Below are positions 24,632-33,829 of a stretch of 40,215 bases of DNA, piece after piece. The notes below the pieces were generated by a model. That model saw only the letters and a program-made list of their open reading frames with translations, was not told the origin of the DNA and made no database searches. The number at the start of each line of letters is the position of its first letter. Within the stretch, counting starts at the first letter, position 1. The stretch is from Lachnospiraceae bacterium (GTDB lineage: Bacteria > Bacillota > Clostridia > Lachnospirales > Lachnospiraceae): positions 1 to 40,215 of the forward strand of contig JAFRRM010000005.1 of the NCBI GenBank assembly GCA_017428105.1, in the 5' to 3' direction. The position numbers and the translations under genes were made by a program.

Positions 24632-25976
24632 CGCGAGAGTACTGTTTGCCGCGCCGGCCAGCGGAAGCGGAAAGACGACCATCACCTGCGGCGTGCTGCA
24701 GGCGCTGGCCGATCGGAACATCAAGACCGCGGCGTTCAAAAGCGGGCCCGATTTCATCGACCCGATGTTTCATGAGCGGGTGATCGGTGTTCCCTCCGGC
24801 AATCTGGACCTGTTTTTCTCCGACCCTGATACGCTGCGCCGCTTATTCATGCGCCGGGCCCGGACAGCGGAGTTCTCGGTCATCGAAGGCGTAATGGGGT
24901 ATTACGACGGTCTGGCCGCAGCCTCGGACGAAGCTTCCACGTACCGCGTGGCAGAAGCGCTGCAGGCCCCAGTCGTCCTGATTATAGATGCGAGGGGCCA
25001 GAGCCTGTCCGCTCTGGCGGAACTGGAGGGCTTCCTCCGCTTCCGGCCGCAAAGCCGGATCCGCGGTGTGATTTTCAACCGGATGAGCGGACACGTGTTT
25101 GAAGCGCTCCGGGAAGAGGTGGAAAAACTGGGCGTGGTCCCGCTGGGATATCTGCCCAAGTCGGAGGATTTCGTGATCGGGAGCAGGCATCTTGGCCTAG
25201 TGACGCCGGACGGGATCGCGGATCTGTCGGAAAAACTGCATAAACTTGCCCGGACATTGGAGCATACAGTGGATATCGACGCGCTGATCGCACTGGCAGG
25301 TGAGGCGGAACCGTTGGAAATACCGCCGGAGCCTTCAAGGACGCGCGGGAAAACCGTAAAGATCGCGGTAGCCAGGGACGAAGCATTCTGCTTCCTTTAC
25401 CGGGATAATCTGGCACTCCTGGAAGATTTCGGCGCTGAACCGGCCTTCTTTTCCCCTCTGCACGATAAACACATCCCGGACGGTGCGCAGGGCCTGATCC
25501 TGCCGGGCGGGTATCCGGAACTTTATGCACAGACTTTAAGTGATAATGTTACGATGCGGGATTCCGTTGCGTCGGCCATCCGGAACGGCCTGCCCTGCCT
25601 GGCGGAGTGCGGCGGCTTTCTGTATCTGCACCGCGAACTCGAAGACATGGACGGCGTCCGGCGGCCCATGGCGGGCGTGATCGACGCCGCCGCCTGGAAA
25701 ACAGACCGGCTGGGCCGCTTCGGATATATCATACTGACAGCCAATTCCGACGGCGGCCTGATCCGGCCGGGCGAGCAGATCCGGGCGCACGAATTCCATT
25801 ACTATGAAAGCGGTGACTGCGGCAGTGACCTGCATGCCGAAAAGCCTTCCGGCACGCGGAACTGGGATTGCGCGCATGTGCGGGGCAACCTGGCGGCCGG
25901 CTTCCCGCATCTGTTTTACGAATCGGATCCGCCGTTCATCGCGCGGTTCCTGAACCGCTGCCGGGGAGAGGAGTGA
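24624..25976 (+). CDS. cbiA: Cobyrinate a,c-diamide synthase CbiA
   Basis: 450 residues, normal length. It amidates the a and c side chains of cobyrinate using glutamine and ATP. An N-terminal dethiobiotin-synthetase-like ATPase (P-loop [10 protein letters not shown], then [13 protein letters not shown]) is followed by a class I glutaminase domain with nucleophile C329 in [11 protein letters not shown] and the [22 protein letters not shown] motif. The HEFHYYES motif near the C-terminus carries the glutaminase His. The aerobic homologue CobB uses hydrogenobyrinate, but the cbi neighbours favour CbiA. The start overlaps the previous gene by 8 bases. Confidence 0.95.
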   Translation: MADARVLFAAPASGSGKTTITCGVLQALADRNIKTAAFKSGPDFIDPMFHERVIGVPSGNLDLFFSDPDTLRRLFMRRARTAEFSVIEGVMGYYDGLAAASDEASTYRVAEALQAPVVLIIDARGQSLSALAELEGFLRFRPQSRIRGVIFNRMSGHVFEALREEVEKLGVVPLGYLPKSEDFVIGSRHLGLVTPDGIADLSEKLHKLARTLEHTVDIDALIALAGEAEPLEIPPEPSRTRGKTVKIAVARDEAFCFLYRDNLALLEDFGAEPAFFSPLHDKHIPDGAQGLILPGGYPELYAQTLSDNVTMRDSVASAIRNGLPCLAECGGFLYLHRELEDMDGVRRPMAGVIDAAAWKTDRLGRFGYIILTANSDGGLIRPGEQIRAHEFHYYESGDCGSDLHAEKPSGTRNWDCAHVRGNLAAGFPHLFYESDPPFIARFLNRCRGEE

Positions 25977-25981
25977 CGGCC

Positions 25982-27484
25982 ATGGCAAAAGCATTAATGA
26001 TCCAGGGCACCATGTCGAACGCGGGAAAAAGCCTGATCGCGGCCGGCCTGTGCCGGATATTCCGGCAGGACGGCTATCGCGTCGCGCCGTTCAAAGCCCA
26101 GAACATGGCCCTCAATTCCTTCATCACGCGGGAAGGCCTGGAAATGGGCCGAGCCCAGGTCGTGCAGGCGGAAGCCGCCGGCGTGGAGCCGTCCGTCCTG
26201 ATGAACCCGATCCTCCTCAAGCCTACCACGGATATGGGCTCCCAGATCATCGTGAACGGCGAAGTCTGGGGCCAGCTGAATGCCAAAGACTATTTCGCGC
26301 GCAAGAAGGAACTGCTGCCCGAAGTGCTGAAGGCCTTCCGCGCGCTTTCGGAACAGAACGACGCCATTATCATTGAAGGCGCCGGCAGCCCGGTGGAGAT
26401 CAACCTGAAAGATAATGACGTATTCGTCAACATGGACATGGCCAAAGCCGCAAAGGCGCCGGTGATGCTGGTCGGCGACATCGACCGGGGCGGCGTTTTT
26501 GCGCAGCTTTACGGTACGGCCGCGCTGCTGACGGAGGAAGAGCGGGCGATGGTCAAAGGCGTCATTATCAACAAATTCCGGGGCGACCGGACGATCCTGG
26601 AGCCGGGGATCAAACAGCTGGAAGACCTGATCCGCATCCCAGTGGTCGGCGTTGTCCCCTGGGTGAAACTGGATATCGACGACGAGGACAGCCTGTCCGC
26701 GCGGCTTACGGACCGCGAGGCGGCGCTGGTGGATATCGTCGTGATCCGCCTGCCGCGGCTGTCCAATTTCACGGATTTCAAGGCGCTGGAAGGAATTGAC
26801 GGCGTATCGGTCCGCTACATCGATTCCACCCGGCATTTCGGCGAACCGGACCTGGTGATCCTGCCGGGCACCAAGAACACGATGGCGGATCTGCTGTGGA
26901 TGCGCCAGAACGGGCTGGAAGCTAAAATCCGCCGCTACGCAGATCAGGGCGGCGCCGTGCTGGGCATTTGCGGCGGGTATCAGATGCTTGGCGAGAGCCT
27001 TTCCGATCCGCATAACATCGAACACGGCGGCACGATCCGCGGCATGGAACTCCTGCCGGTCTCCACCGTTTTTACTCCGGAAAAAACACGGACCCGTGTG
27101 TCGGGCCGCTTCGGGAAACTGGAAGGAATCTTTTCCGCGCTGTCCGGGAAACAGTTTGAAGGTTATGAGATCCATATGGGAGAAACGGACAGCCCCGCGC
27201 CGGCCGCGGAACTGACCGACAGCATCACCGGCAGCAGCCGTCCGGACGGATGTCAGAACGGCAATGTTTACGGCATTTACGTGCACGGTGTCCTGGACGG
27301 GGATGAGGCGGCGGACGCTGTCATCCGCGCGCTGGCGGAGAATAAGGGCGTCGACCCGGCGGTCCTCGGCCATGTCTCCGGCGAAGAATACAAACAGCAG
27401 CAATACGACCTTCTGGCCGATACGCTGCGCCGCAGCATGGACATGGATGCGGTCTACCGCATCTTTGAGGAGGGCCTGGTATGA
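25982..27484 (+). CDS. cbiP: Cobyric acid synthase CbiP
   Basis: 500 residues from ATG 25982, five bases after cbiA, with GGGGAGAGGAG upstream; the longer open frame runs into cbiA and is rejected. It amidates side chains b, d, e and g of adenosylcobyrinate diamide. N-terminal [20 protein letters not shown] is the ATP loop, [10 protein letters not shown] and [14 protein letters not shown] are CobQ/CbiP signatures, and the glutaminase nucleophile is C330 in [20 protein letters not shown] near the end contains the His of the glutaminase triad. The stop overlaps the next start (ATGA). Confidence 0.95.
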   Translation: MAKALMIQGTMSNAGKSLIAAGLCRIFRQDGYRVAPFKAQNMALNSFITREGLEMGRAQVVQAEAAGVEPSVLMNPILLKPTTDMGSQIIVNGEVWGQLNAKDYFARKKELLPEVLKAFRALSEQNDAIIIEGAGSPVEINLKDNDVFVNMDMAKAAKAPVMLVGDIDRGGVFAQLYGTAALLTEEERAMVKGVIINKFRGDRTILEPGIKQLEDLIRIPVVGVVPWVKLDIDDEDSLSARLTDREAALVDIVVIRLPRLSNFTDFKALEGIDGVSVRYIDSTRHFGEPDLVILPGTKNTMADLLWMRQNGLEAKIRRYADQGGAVLGICGGYQMLGESLSDPHNIEHGGTIRGMELLPVSTVFTPEKTRTRVSGRFGKLEGIFSALSGKQFEGYEIHMGETDSPAPAAELTDSITGSSRPDGCQNGNVYGIYVHGVLDGDEAADAVIRALAENKGVDPAVLGHVSGEEYKQQQYDLLADTLRRSMDMDAVYRIFEEGLV

Positions 27485-29523
27485 ACATCCGTGATCTTTC
27501 TCCGTCGGAGATCGAACAGGAAAGTTTCGCGATCATCACGCGGGAACTCGGGGACCGGGTCCTGGATGAGGAACAGGCCCCGGTCATCAAGCGCGTGATC
27601 CATACCACGACGGACTTTTCTTATGCCGACACACTGTATTTTTCACCGGACGCGGTGCGGCTCGCAAAAGAGGATTTTCTCGGCGGAGCGACCGTCGTCA
27701 CGGATACGCAGATGGCTTTGTCCGGTATCAGCAAAAAGACGCTGGAACGCTTCGGCGGCCGCGCGGTCTGCTTCATGAGCGATCCGGACGTGGCGGCGGA
27801 GGCAAAGAAACTCGGCTGCACTCGGGCCCGGGTCAGCATGGATAAAGCGGCGAAGCTCGGGGACAACGTGGTCTTTGCTATCGGCAACGCGCCGACCGCC
27901 CTGATCCGGCTGCGGGAACTGATCGATGAGGGCTACCGGCCGAAACTGATCATCGGCGTGCCGGTGGGGTTTGTCAATGTAGAGGCGTCCAAGGAACTGA
28001 TCATAGAAAGTCCGGTACCGTGCATCGTTTCCCGGGGACGCAAGGGCGGCAGCAATGTGGCGGCCGCCATCGTCAACGCGATCCTGTACATGCTGGACGG
28101 GACGCGCGGAAGCGGGCAGCCTGTGAAAAAGCCGGAAGTGACCGAGAATAAAGACAGCACTTTCTTTTTCCAGAACAGCGGCTGCCGGTATTTCCCCTGC
28201 CATGAAACGACGGACCCGGCTTCCTTTAATTGTTTATTCTGTTACTGCCCGCTATATATGCTGGGCAACCGGTGCGGCGGGAATTTCCGCTATACAAAGA
28301 AAGGCATAAAAGACTGCACTCTTTGCACTTTCCCTCACCGGCCTGATGCGGCTGAACAGATCAAGGCGCGGTTTCCGGAGATAGCGGAAAAAACGGGCAT
28401 CCGGCGGAGCGTGCTGCCAGAAGAGGACGCGGCTCCGGAAGAGACGGAAAGCGGCAGAGCCCTGCTGGCGTGCTGGAATGAAGAGATCCGGCTGCCCGAT
28501 GAAGACGCGATGGCACGGGCCCGTGCCCACTGGGACAGCATCGCGAAACCGCTTCACGGGCTGGGAAAACTGGAAGACATCATCGTGAGGATCGCGGGTC
28601 TGACCGGTTCGGAGAAAGTATCCCTGAAGAAGCGCGCGGTCGCGGTGCTTTGCGCGGACAACGGGATCGTAGCAGAAGGCGTGACGCAGACCGATTCGTC
28701 GGTCACGGCAGAAATGGCCGGCCGCATCGCAAACCTGCGTTCCTCCGTCTGCCTGATGGCGCAGACCGCTCACGCGGACGTTTTCGCTGCGGATTTCGGT
28801 ATGCTGCACCGTGTGGACGGCGTCCCGGACCTGCATGTAGCAGACGGAACCGCCAATATGACGCAGGGTCCTGCCATGACGGAAGAGCAGGCTGTTCAGG
28901 CACTGAATAACGGCGTACGGCTGGCCCGCCGACTCCATGAAGCCGGGTACGACATTCTGGTGACCGGCGAGATGGGGATCGGCAACACTTCCACCGCCAG
29001 CGCACTGACCGCGGTGCTGCTTGAAATGCCGGTCGATGCGGTCACCGGCCGAGGCGCGGGTTTGTCGGATGAAGGGCTCGCCCGCAAACGCGATGCCCTC
29101 CGGCGCGCCATCGAGATCAATCATCCGGATCCGGCGGATCCGCTGGCCGTGCTGTCCTGTCTGGGCGGCTTCGACCTGGCGGGACTGGCCGGTCTGTATA
29201 TCGGCGCGGCGCTCTGCCGCATGCCGGTCGTCATCGATGGCTTCCCCAGCTCCGCGGCGGCGCTGGCAGCGGCCCGTCTGGTCTCGCACTGCACTGCGGC
29301 CATGATCGCGAGCCATTGCTCCGCGGAGCCCGCCGCGCAGGCGATCTTGCGGGAACTGGGCACGGAAGCAGTGATATTCGCGGACATGAAACTTGGTGAA
29401 GGCACCGGCGCCGTCTGCCTGCTCCCCCTGCTCGATGCAGCGCTCGCAGTCTATGACAGCGCAGTCACGTTCCGGGAGACCGGGATTGAGCAGTACGTGC
29501 CGCAGGGAGGGCCCGCATCATGA
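27481..29523 (+). CDS. Three-part fusion: CbiC, Cys-rich domain, CobT
   Basis: 680 residues. Residues 1 to about 210 are CbiC, precorrin-8 methylmutase, which moves the C11 methyl to C12 to give cobyrinate; its catalytic His is H41 in [12 protein letters not shown], and [14 protein letters not shown] is typical. Residues about 229-300 hold eight cysteines (CRYFPC, NCLFCYC, NRC, DCTLC), like the small cysteine-rich domain found beside cobalamin genes; it probably binds zinc or an Fe-S cluster. Residues about 338-680 are CobT, the nicotinate mononucleotide:base phosphoribosyltransferase that makes the lower-ligand riboside phosphate ([27 protein letters not shown], catalytic-type E640 in KLGEGTGA). 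The frame is continuous and each enzyme is full length. CbiC and CobT act at distant steps, so direct channelling is not obvious. Confidence 0.92.
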   Translation: MNIRDLSPSEIEQESFAIITRELGDRVLDEEQAPVIKRVIHTTTDFSYADTLYFSPDAVRLAKEDFLGGATVVTDTQMALSGISKKTLERFGGRAVCFMSDPDVAAEAKKLGCTRARVSMDKAAKLGDNVVFAIGNAPTALIRLRELIDEGYRPKLIIGVPVGFVNVEASKELIIESPVPCIVSRGRKGGSNVAAAIVNAILYMLDGTRGSGQPVKKPEVTENKDSTFFFQNSGCRYFPCHETTDPASFNCLFCYCPLYMLGNRCGGNFRYTKKGIKDCTLCTFPHRPDAAEQIKARFPEIAEKTGIRRSVLPEEDAAPEETESGRALLACWNEEIRLPDEDAMARARAHWDSIAKPLHGLGKLEDIIVRIAGLTGSEKVSLKKRAVAVLCADNGIVAEGVTQTDSSVTAEMAGRIANLRSSVCLMAQTAHADVFAADFGMLHRVDGVPDLHVADGTANMTQGPAMTEEQAVQALNNGVRLARRLHEAGYDILVTGEMGIGNTSTASALTAVLLEMPVDAVTGRGAGLSDEGLARKRDALRRAIEINHPDPADPLAVLSCLGGFDLAGLAGLYIGAALCRMPVVIDGFPSSAAALAAARLVSHCTAAMIASHCSAEPAAQAILRELGTEAVIFADMKLGEGTGAVCLLPLLDAALAVYDSAVTFRETGIEQYVPQGGPAS

Positions 29524-30041
29524 TGATCCTGATAACCGGCGGTTCCGCCTGCGGGAAAAGTTCACACGCAGAAGAGATCTGCCTGCAAGGCCCCGCTCCC
29601 CGTTTTTATCTGGCGGCCATGCAGCCGTACGGGGAGGAAGGCCTCCGCAAAGTGGTACGGCACCGCCTGCTCCGAAAAGATAAAGGATTCGAAACGATAG
29701 AACGATACACGGACTATGCTTCGCTGGAACTTCCTTCAGGATGCACGGCGGTTCTGGAATGCGTCGCCAATCTGACCGCCAATGAAATGTTTGACGAAAA
29801 CGGGAACCGGAGCGATCCGGTCGACCTGGTGCTGGCTGGCGTCGAACACTTGGCTTCCCGCTGCGGCCTGCTGGTCGCCGTGACGAACGACGTCGGCTCG
29901 GACGGCATCCGTTACGAGGAAGGCACAGAGGCTTATATAAAAGCTCTTGGCACGATCAACGCGGCACTGGCCGCGCGCGCGGACACGGTCATCGAGATGG
30001 CGGCCGGGATCCCGATCCTGTGGAAAGGAGAAATGCCTTAA
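29520..30041 (+). CDS. cobU: Adenosylcobinamide kinase/guanylyltransferase CobU
   Basis: 173 residues, close to the usual 180. It phosphorylates adenosylcobinamide and transfers GMP to it to give AdoCbi-GDP. The P-loop is GGSACGKSSHAEE (the family usually has GGARSGKS). The RKVVRHRLLR region supplies the His expected to carry GMP. LECVANLTANEMF and VTNDVGSDGI are typical family positions. The start ATG overlaps the previous stop by 4 bases; a second ATG at 29523 is also possible. Confidence 0.9.
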   Translation: MMILITGGSACGKSSHAEEICLQGPAPRFYLAAMQPYGEEGLRKVVRHRLLRKDKGFETIERYTDYASLELPSGCTAVLECVANLTANEMFDENGNRSDPVDLVLAGVEHLASRCGLLVAVTNDVGSDGIRYEEGTEAYIKALGTINAALAARADTVIEMAAGIPILWKGEMP

Positions 30042-30821
30042 GTGAAAAAGATCCTGCATGCGGTCGTAGCCGCATTTTCCACCTTTTCCGTGATCCCGAT
30101 GCCGCGCATCGGCTGGGACCCTGACAGTCTCCGCGGCCTTTTGGGCGCGCTGCCGCTGGTCGGCGCTGCGATCGGAGGGATCTGCTGTCTGTATTTCTGG
30201 CTGGCGGGTCTCCTGAATCTGCCTGTCGTCCTCTCCGCGGCGGCGCTGACGCTTCTGCCTCTCGCCGTCTCCGGCGGCATTCATATGGACGGCTTTGCGG
30301 ACACGGTAGACGCGCTGAAAAGCTACGGCGACCCCGAAAAAAAGCGCGAGATCCTTAAGGATCCCCATACCGGCGCCTTTGCCGTGATGGGGATTGCAGC
30401 CTATCTGATCCTGTACTTTGCGCTCTGCGGCGCGCTCCCGATGACCTGGAAAATGCTCCTCCTCCTCGGCCTGACCCACGTGATCGCCCGCGTGACAGGC
30501 GCGGCGGCCAGCATCCTGCTCCCGATGGCTTCGCATAAGGGTATGCTGCATACTTTCCGCGAGGCATCCACCACGGGCAACATCGTCGCCCTTGCCGTCG
30601 GGGCTCTGCTCCCGCTGACCGGCGCGGCATTCCTGATGCCGCTCGCGGCCGCCCTGTTCCTGGCGGCTTCCCTCTGCGTGTTTTTCTATGTCAAACGGAT
30701 CGCACGAAAACAATTCGGCGGCATGTCCGGCGATCTGGCCGGGTTCTGCATCTCGGTGACCGAGATCGCACTCCTTTTCGTACTTGTTCTTTCAGAAAGG
30801 ATGGTAGCGCTGTGGTTCTGA
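30042..30821 (+). CDS. cobS: Adenosylcobinamide-GDP ribazoletransferase CobS
   Basis: 259 residues with a GTG start one base after the cobU stop; AAAGGAG lies about 12 bases upstream. CobS is an integral membrane enzyme that joins AdoCbi-GDP to alpha-ribazole (phosphate), the last step of nucleotide-loop assembly. Conserved FSTFSVIPMPRI at the N-terminus, GGIHMDGFADTVDAL (the metal-binding DGxxD motif) near residue 85, DPHTGAFAVMG, and GGMSGDLAGF near residue 228 are diagnostic. About six or seven hydrophobic segments are visible. Confidence 0.94.
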   Translation: MKKILHAVVAAFSTFSVIPMPRIGWDPDSLRGLLGALPLVGAAIGGICCLYFWLAGLLNLPVVLSAAALTLLPLAVSGGIHMDGFADTVDALKSYGDPEKKREILKDPHTGAFAVMGIAAYLILYFALCGALPMTWKMLLLLGLTHVIARVTGAAASILLPMASHKGMLHTFREASTTGNIVALAVGALLPLTGAAFLMPLAAALFLAASLCVFFYVKRIARKQFGGMSGDLAGFCISVTEIALLFVLVLSERMVALWF

Positions 30822-31177
30822 TCTTAGGCGGCGCAGGTTCCGGAAAACGGGCCTTTGCGCAATCGCTGGGCTATAAGGAAGAAGAGATGAGTCCGGACGT
30901 TTTTTCGGACGCGCCGGTCATGACGGACCTGGAAGAAACGGTGCGGAACGATCCTGCCGGCGCTGCAGCCCTCCTGGGGCCGCTCTGCCAAAAAGAACTT
31001 GTGCTGTGCCGTGAAGTCGGAAGCGGCGTGATCCCCCTCGCGGCAGAAGACCGGCGCTTCCGCGAAGAGACCGGCCGTCTTTGTGTGCAGCTCGCCCGCC
31101 GGGCGGACGCCGTCGTGCGGATGACCGCCGGGATCCCGATGATTCTCAAAGGAGAATTGCCATGCGCGCGCAGCTGA
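30812..31177 (+). CDS. Short CobU-like protein
   Basis: 121 residues with a GTG start at 30812 that overlaps the end of cobS by 10 bases; GAAAGGA lies upstream. It has a CobU-type P-loop (LILGGAGSGKRAFAQSL) and C-terminal half (REVGSGVIPLAAEDRRFREETG, ADAVVRMTAGIPMILKG), but the middle part of full CobU, including the region of the guanylylated His, is missing. No stop or frameshift is seen, so this looks like a compact family member and not debris. It could be a kinase alone, a regulatory partner of the full CobU, or act on another cobinamide-like substrate. It overlaps cobC by 16 bases. Confidence 0.78.
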   Translation: MVLILGGAGSGKRAFAQSLGYKEEEMSPDVFSDAPVMTDLEETVRNDPAGAAALLGPLCQKELVLCREVGSGVIPLAAEDRRFREETGRLCVQLARRADAVVRMTAGIPMILKGELPCARS

Positions 31178-31764
31178 TCCGTCACGGAAAAACAGCCGGC
31201 AATGCCGAGCGCCGCTATATCGGCATCACGGACCAGCTGCTGAGCGGACAGGGACGGGCCGAAGCGGAACTGGCGCAGAAAGATCCGGCCAGAAAAACAG
31301 TATTCGTCTCGCCGCTTATCCGGGCGAGGGAATCCGCGTCCCTTCTTTTTCCGAACGCAGAGCAGGTCGTGCTGCCGGGGCTTCGCGAGACGGATTTCGG
31401 TGTCTTCGAAGGCCGGAGCGCGGATGAAATGGCGGACGACCCTGTTTACCGCGCCTGGGTGGACGGCATGTGCCTGGGCCGCTGCCCGGGAGGCGAATCC
31501 AGGGGCGACGTTGTCCTCCGCGCGGCGGAAGCCGTCATCGAAACCGTCCGTCAGGCGTCCGCGGATCCTGAATCGGAAGATCCCCTTGTTTTTGTGACCC
31601 ACGGAGGCGTCATCATGGCGGTCCTTTCCGCCCTGGCCGATCCGCCGGGGGATTATTATGATTTCATGACTCCGAACCTCTGCGGCTGGGAGGCGGAATG
31701 CGTGTGGGAAAACGAACAGCTCCTTCTGAAAAATCTGAAACAGATCTCTTTCATTAAGTCTTGA
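31162..31764 (+). CDS. cobC: Histidine phosphatase, probable alpha-ribazole phosphatase CobC
   Basis: 200 residues from ATG 31162 with AAAGGAG 7 bases upstream; the upstream in-frame extension lies inside the previous gene. The phosphoglycerate-mutase/phosphatase signature LIRHGKTAGN carries the phospho-accepting His; SPLIRARESA, ETDFGVFEGRSADEM and the second His in FVTHGGVIM complete the active site. As the last gene of the cobalamin operon it most likely dephosphorylates alpha-ribazole phosphate or cobalamin phosphate. Specificity rests on context because the superfamily is broad. Confidence 0.88.
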   Translation: MRAQLIRHGKTAGNAERRYIGITDQLLSGQGRAEAELAQKDPARKTVFVSPLIRARESASLLFPNAEQVVLPGLRETDFGVFEGRSADEMADDPVYRAWVDGMCLGRCPGGESRGDVVLRAAEAVIETVRQASADPESEDPLVFVTHGGVIMAVLSALADPPGDYYDFMTPNLCGWEAECVWENEQLLLKNLKQISFIKS

Positions 31765-31772
31765 TGCAGGGC

Positions 31773-31801
31773 TTACAATTCTTCGTTATTTGTGCTAAAA
31801 T
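31773..31801 (+). promoter_or_regulatory. Sigma-A promoter of glgA
   Basis: TTACAA (31773-31778) and TAAAAT (31796-31801) are separated by 17 bases, 36 bases before the glgA start. This indicates separate transcription from the cobalamin operon. I see no terminator between cobC and glgA, so some read-through is possible. Confidence 0.75.
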
Positions 31802-31837
31802 ACAATTAAAATATCGATCCGCACGGAGAACGAAACC

Positions 31838-33667
31838 ATGAAGATCTTATTTGTGACCAGCGAATGCGCCCCTTTCAGCAAATCCGGCGGTCTGGCCGAC
31901 GTGGCCTTTTCCCTGCCGCCCGCCCTGCAGCGCGCGGGCGAGGAGATCGCCATCGTGACGCCGCTGTACCGCTGCGTAAAAGACCGTTTCGGGGATCAGC
32001 TGCGCTATGTGGCGTCTCCTACTGTCCAGCTGGGCGATTGGAAGACTGCCTGCGGCCTGTACCGCGGGGACCGCGACGGCGTAACAGTCTGGTTCGTCGA
32101 ATACGACGACTTCTACGACCGGCCGCGCCTGTACGGCTATGACGACGACGGCCGCCGCTTCGCTTTCTTCAGCCGCGCGGTGATCGACCTGCTGCCGTAT
32201 TATGACTTCCGCCCGGACATCCTGCACTGCAACGACTGGGAGACCGCCCCGGCCGTCCTGTATCTCAAGAACGACCAGGCGTGGCGTCAGGACCTGCAGG
32301 GGATCCGGTCGGTCTATACCATCCACAACATCGCCTACCAGGGCCAGTTCGGCGCGGCGGAGATGGAGCGGACCTTCGCGCTCCCCGGCGGCTGGTACCA
32401 GGGCGGGCTGGGCTATGAATACGAAGGCCGCCATGACATCAATCTGATGAAGGGCGCCATCCTGATGGCGGACGCGGTGTCCACGGTTTCGGAGACCTAC
32501 GCGCGAGAACTGCATCATCCGGATCTCGGCATGGGACTGGACCAGGTCATGCATATGGTGGAACGCAAAACGTACGGGATCTTGAACGGCATCGACATGG
32601 ATCATTACGATCCCGCGAAGGATCCGCAGATCCCTTATCATTTCACGCCGGAAGACCTCTCCGGAAAGGCGGCCTGCAAGGCATACATCCAGGATAAATT
32701 CGGCCTGGCGCGCGAGGCGGAATGGCCGCTGCTGTGCTCGGTGGCGCGGCTGGTGGAACAGAAGGGCGTCGACCTGATCCGCGAGATCCTGCCGGATCTG
32801 ATGAAGATGGGCGTCCAGCTGATCATCTTCGGCCAGGGCGACAAGGAATACGAGGATTACTTCCGCTGGGCCGCGGAGCAGTGGCCCGGCCAGCTGGGGT
32901 TCTCCACGGCGTTCAGCGAAAAGACGGCCAGCGAGATCTTCGCCGGATCCGACATGTACCTGATGCCGTCGCGCTTCGAGCCCTGCGGCCTGTCGCAGAT
33001 GATGGCGATGCGCTACGGGACCGTCCCGATCGTCCACGAGACCGGCGGTCTGAAGGACTCCGTGCGGCCGTACAGCGACTTTGACGGCATCGGCGACGGC
33101 TTCTCCTTTGTCAATTACCAGGGCAAGGCGCTGTACCAGGCGATCCTGGCGGCGGTCAAGCTTTATTTCGGCGAAGAGGAGACGTTCCGTCTGCTGCGCG
33201 ACCGCTGCATGAAAAAGGATTTCTCCTGGACCAAGAGCGCGGGCCGTTATCAGCGGATGTACAGCGATATCGTGGAAGAAGGCGGGGGCGCCGGCGAATT
33301 GTCTTTCGAGGTCGCGTTCGCGGCGCTGAAGCCGCTCTACGAGCACCTGTACGCGGAGTATCTGCGGCATCACGGGAACGAGCTGCCGGCGGATTTCCGG
33401 CGTGTCATCCAGATCCAGATCACCGGGCGCGGCGCGGGCTTTTTCTACCTGGAGTTCACCAAAGACGGCGTAAAAGCCGTTCCGTGCGATTATCACGACG
33501 CGGACGCATGGATCGCCGCCAGCTTCGATAATCTGGTGGGAATGACGGACGGCAGCGTATCGGCGGATAAGCTTTTCATGAACGGTCAGATGAAGGTGAT
33601 CGGGAACGTGGCGAAAGGCGCGGAACTGCGGAAACTGCTGCAGCCGCTGGCGCAGAAAAACAAGTGA
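31838..33667 (+). CDS. glgA: Glycogen synthase with C-terminal SCP2-like domain
   Basis: 609 residues; bacterial GlgA is normally about 480. Residues 1 to about 478 are a GT5 ADP-glucose-dependent glycogen synthase: TSECAPFSKSGGLADV (the KxGGL glucan/ADP motif) at the N-terminus, HCNDWETA, TIHNIAYQGQFG, and the catalytic PSRFEPCGLSQMMAM followed by HETGGLKD. It elongates alpha-1,4-glucan. Residues about 488-609 form an extra domain (FRRVIQIQITGRGAGFFYLEF, AWIAASFDNLVGMTDG, KLFMNGQMKVIGNVAKGAELRKLL) that matches the SCP2 sterol-carrier pattern, a small fold with a hydrophobic cavity. The frame is continuous. No other glycogen genes are in the window. Confidence 0.93.
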   Translation: MKILFVTSECAPFSKSGGLADVAFSLPPALQRAGEEIAIVTPLYRCVKDRFGDQLRYVASPTVQLGDWKTACGLYRGDRDGVTVWFVEYDDFYDRPRLYGYDDDGRRFAFFSRAVIDLLPYYDFRPDILHCNDWETAPAVLYLKNDQAWRQDLQGIRSVYTIHNIAYQGQFGAAEMERTFALPGGWYQGGLGYEYEGRHDINLMKGAILMADAVSTVSETYARELHHPDLGMGLDQVMHMVERKTYGILNGIDMDHYDPAKDPQIPYHFTPEDLSGKAACKAYIQDKFGLAREAEWPLLCSVARLVEQKGVDLIREILPDLMKMGVQLIIFGQGDKEYEDYFRWAAEQWPGQLGFSTAFSEKTASEIFAGSDMYLMPSRFEPCGLSQMMAMRYGTVPIVHETGGLKDSVRPYSDFDGIGDGFSFVNYQGKALYQAILAAVKLYFGEEETFRLLRDRCMKKDFSWTKSAGRYQRMYSDIVEEGGGAGELSFEVAFAALKPLYEHLYAEYLRHHGNELPADFRRVIQIQITGRGAGFFYLEFTKDGVKAVPCDYHDADAWIAASFDNLVGMTDGSVSADKLFMNGQMKVIGNVAKGAELRKLLQPLAQKNK

Positions 33668-33774
33668 GACCGGTGACACGGACCGCGTCGAGACAGCGGT
33701 TCCCGCGGAAGAAAAGAGGCGGCGGACCGTTAAGACGGCGGAGGCCCCGGGATCATCCGGATCACAAAAAAAGA

Positions 33775-33806
33775 ACCGCGGCAGGGAAACCTGCCGCGGC
33801 CTTTTT
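33775..33806. terminator. Bidirectional terminator between glgA and oppA
   Basis: CCGCGGCAGG and CCTGCCGCGG form a perfect 10-bp stem with a GAAA loop, flanked by A-rich sequence on the left (caaaaaaagaa) and CTTTTT on the right. It can end transcripts from both converging genes. Confidence 0.85.
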
Positions 33807-33829
33807 GCGTTACGCCGTTACCCGTTCGA

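Noticed and set aside
30812..31177. Short CobU homologue as a frameshifted pseudogene
   Set aside because: The frame is continuous, the start has a ribosome site, both ends match family motifs and the gene is overlapped neatly by its neighbours.
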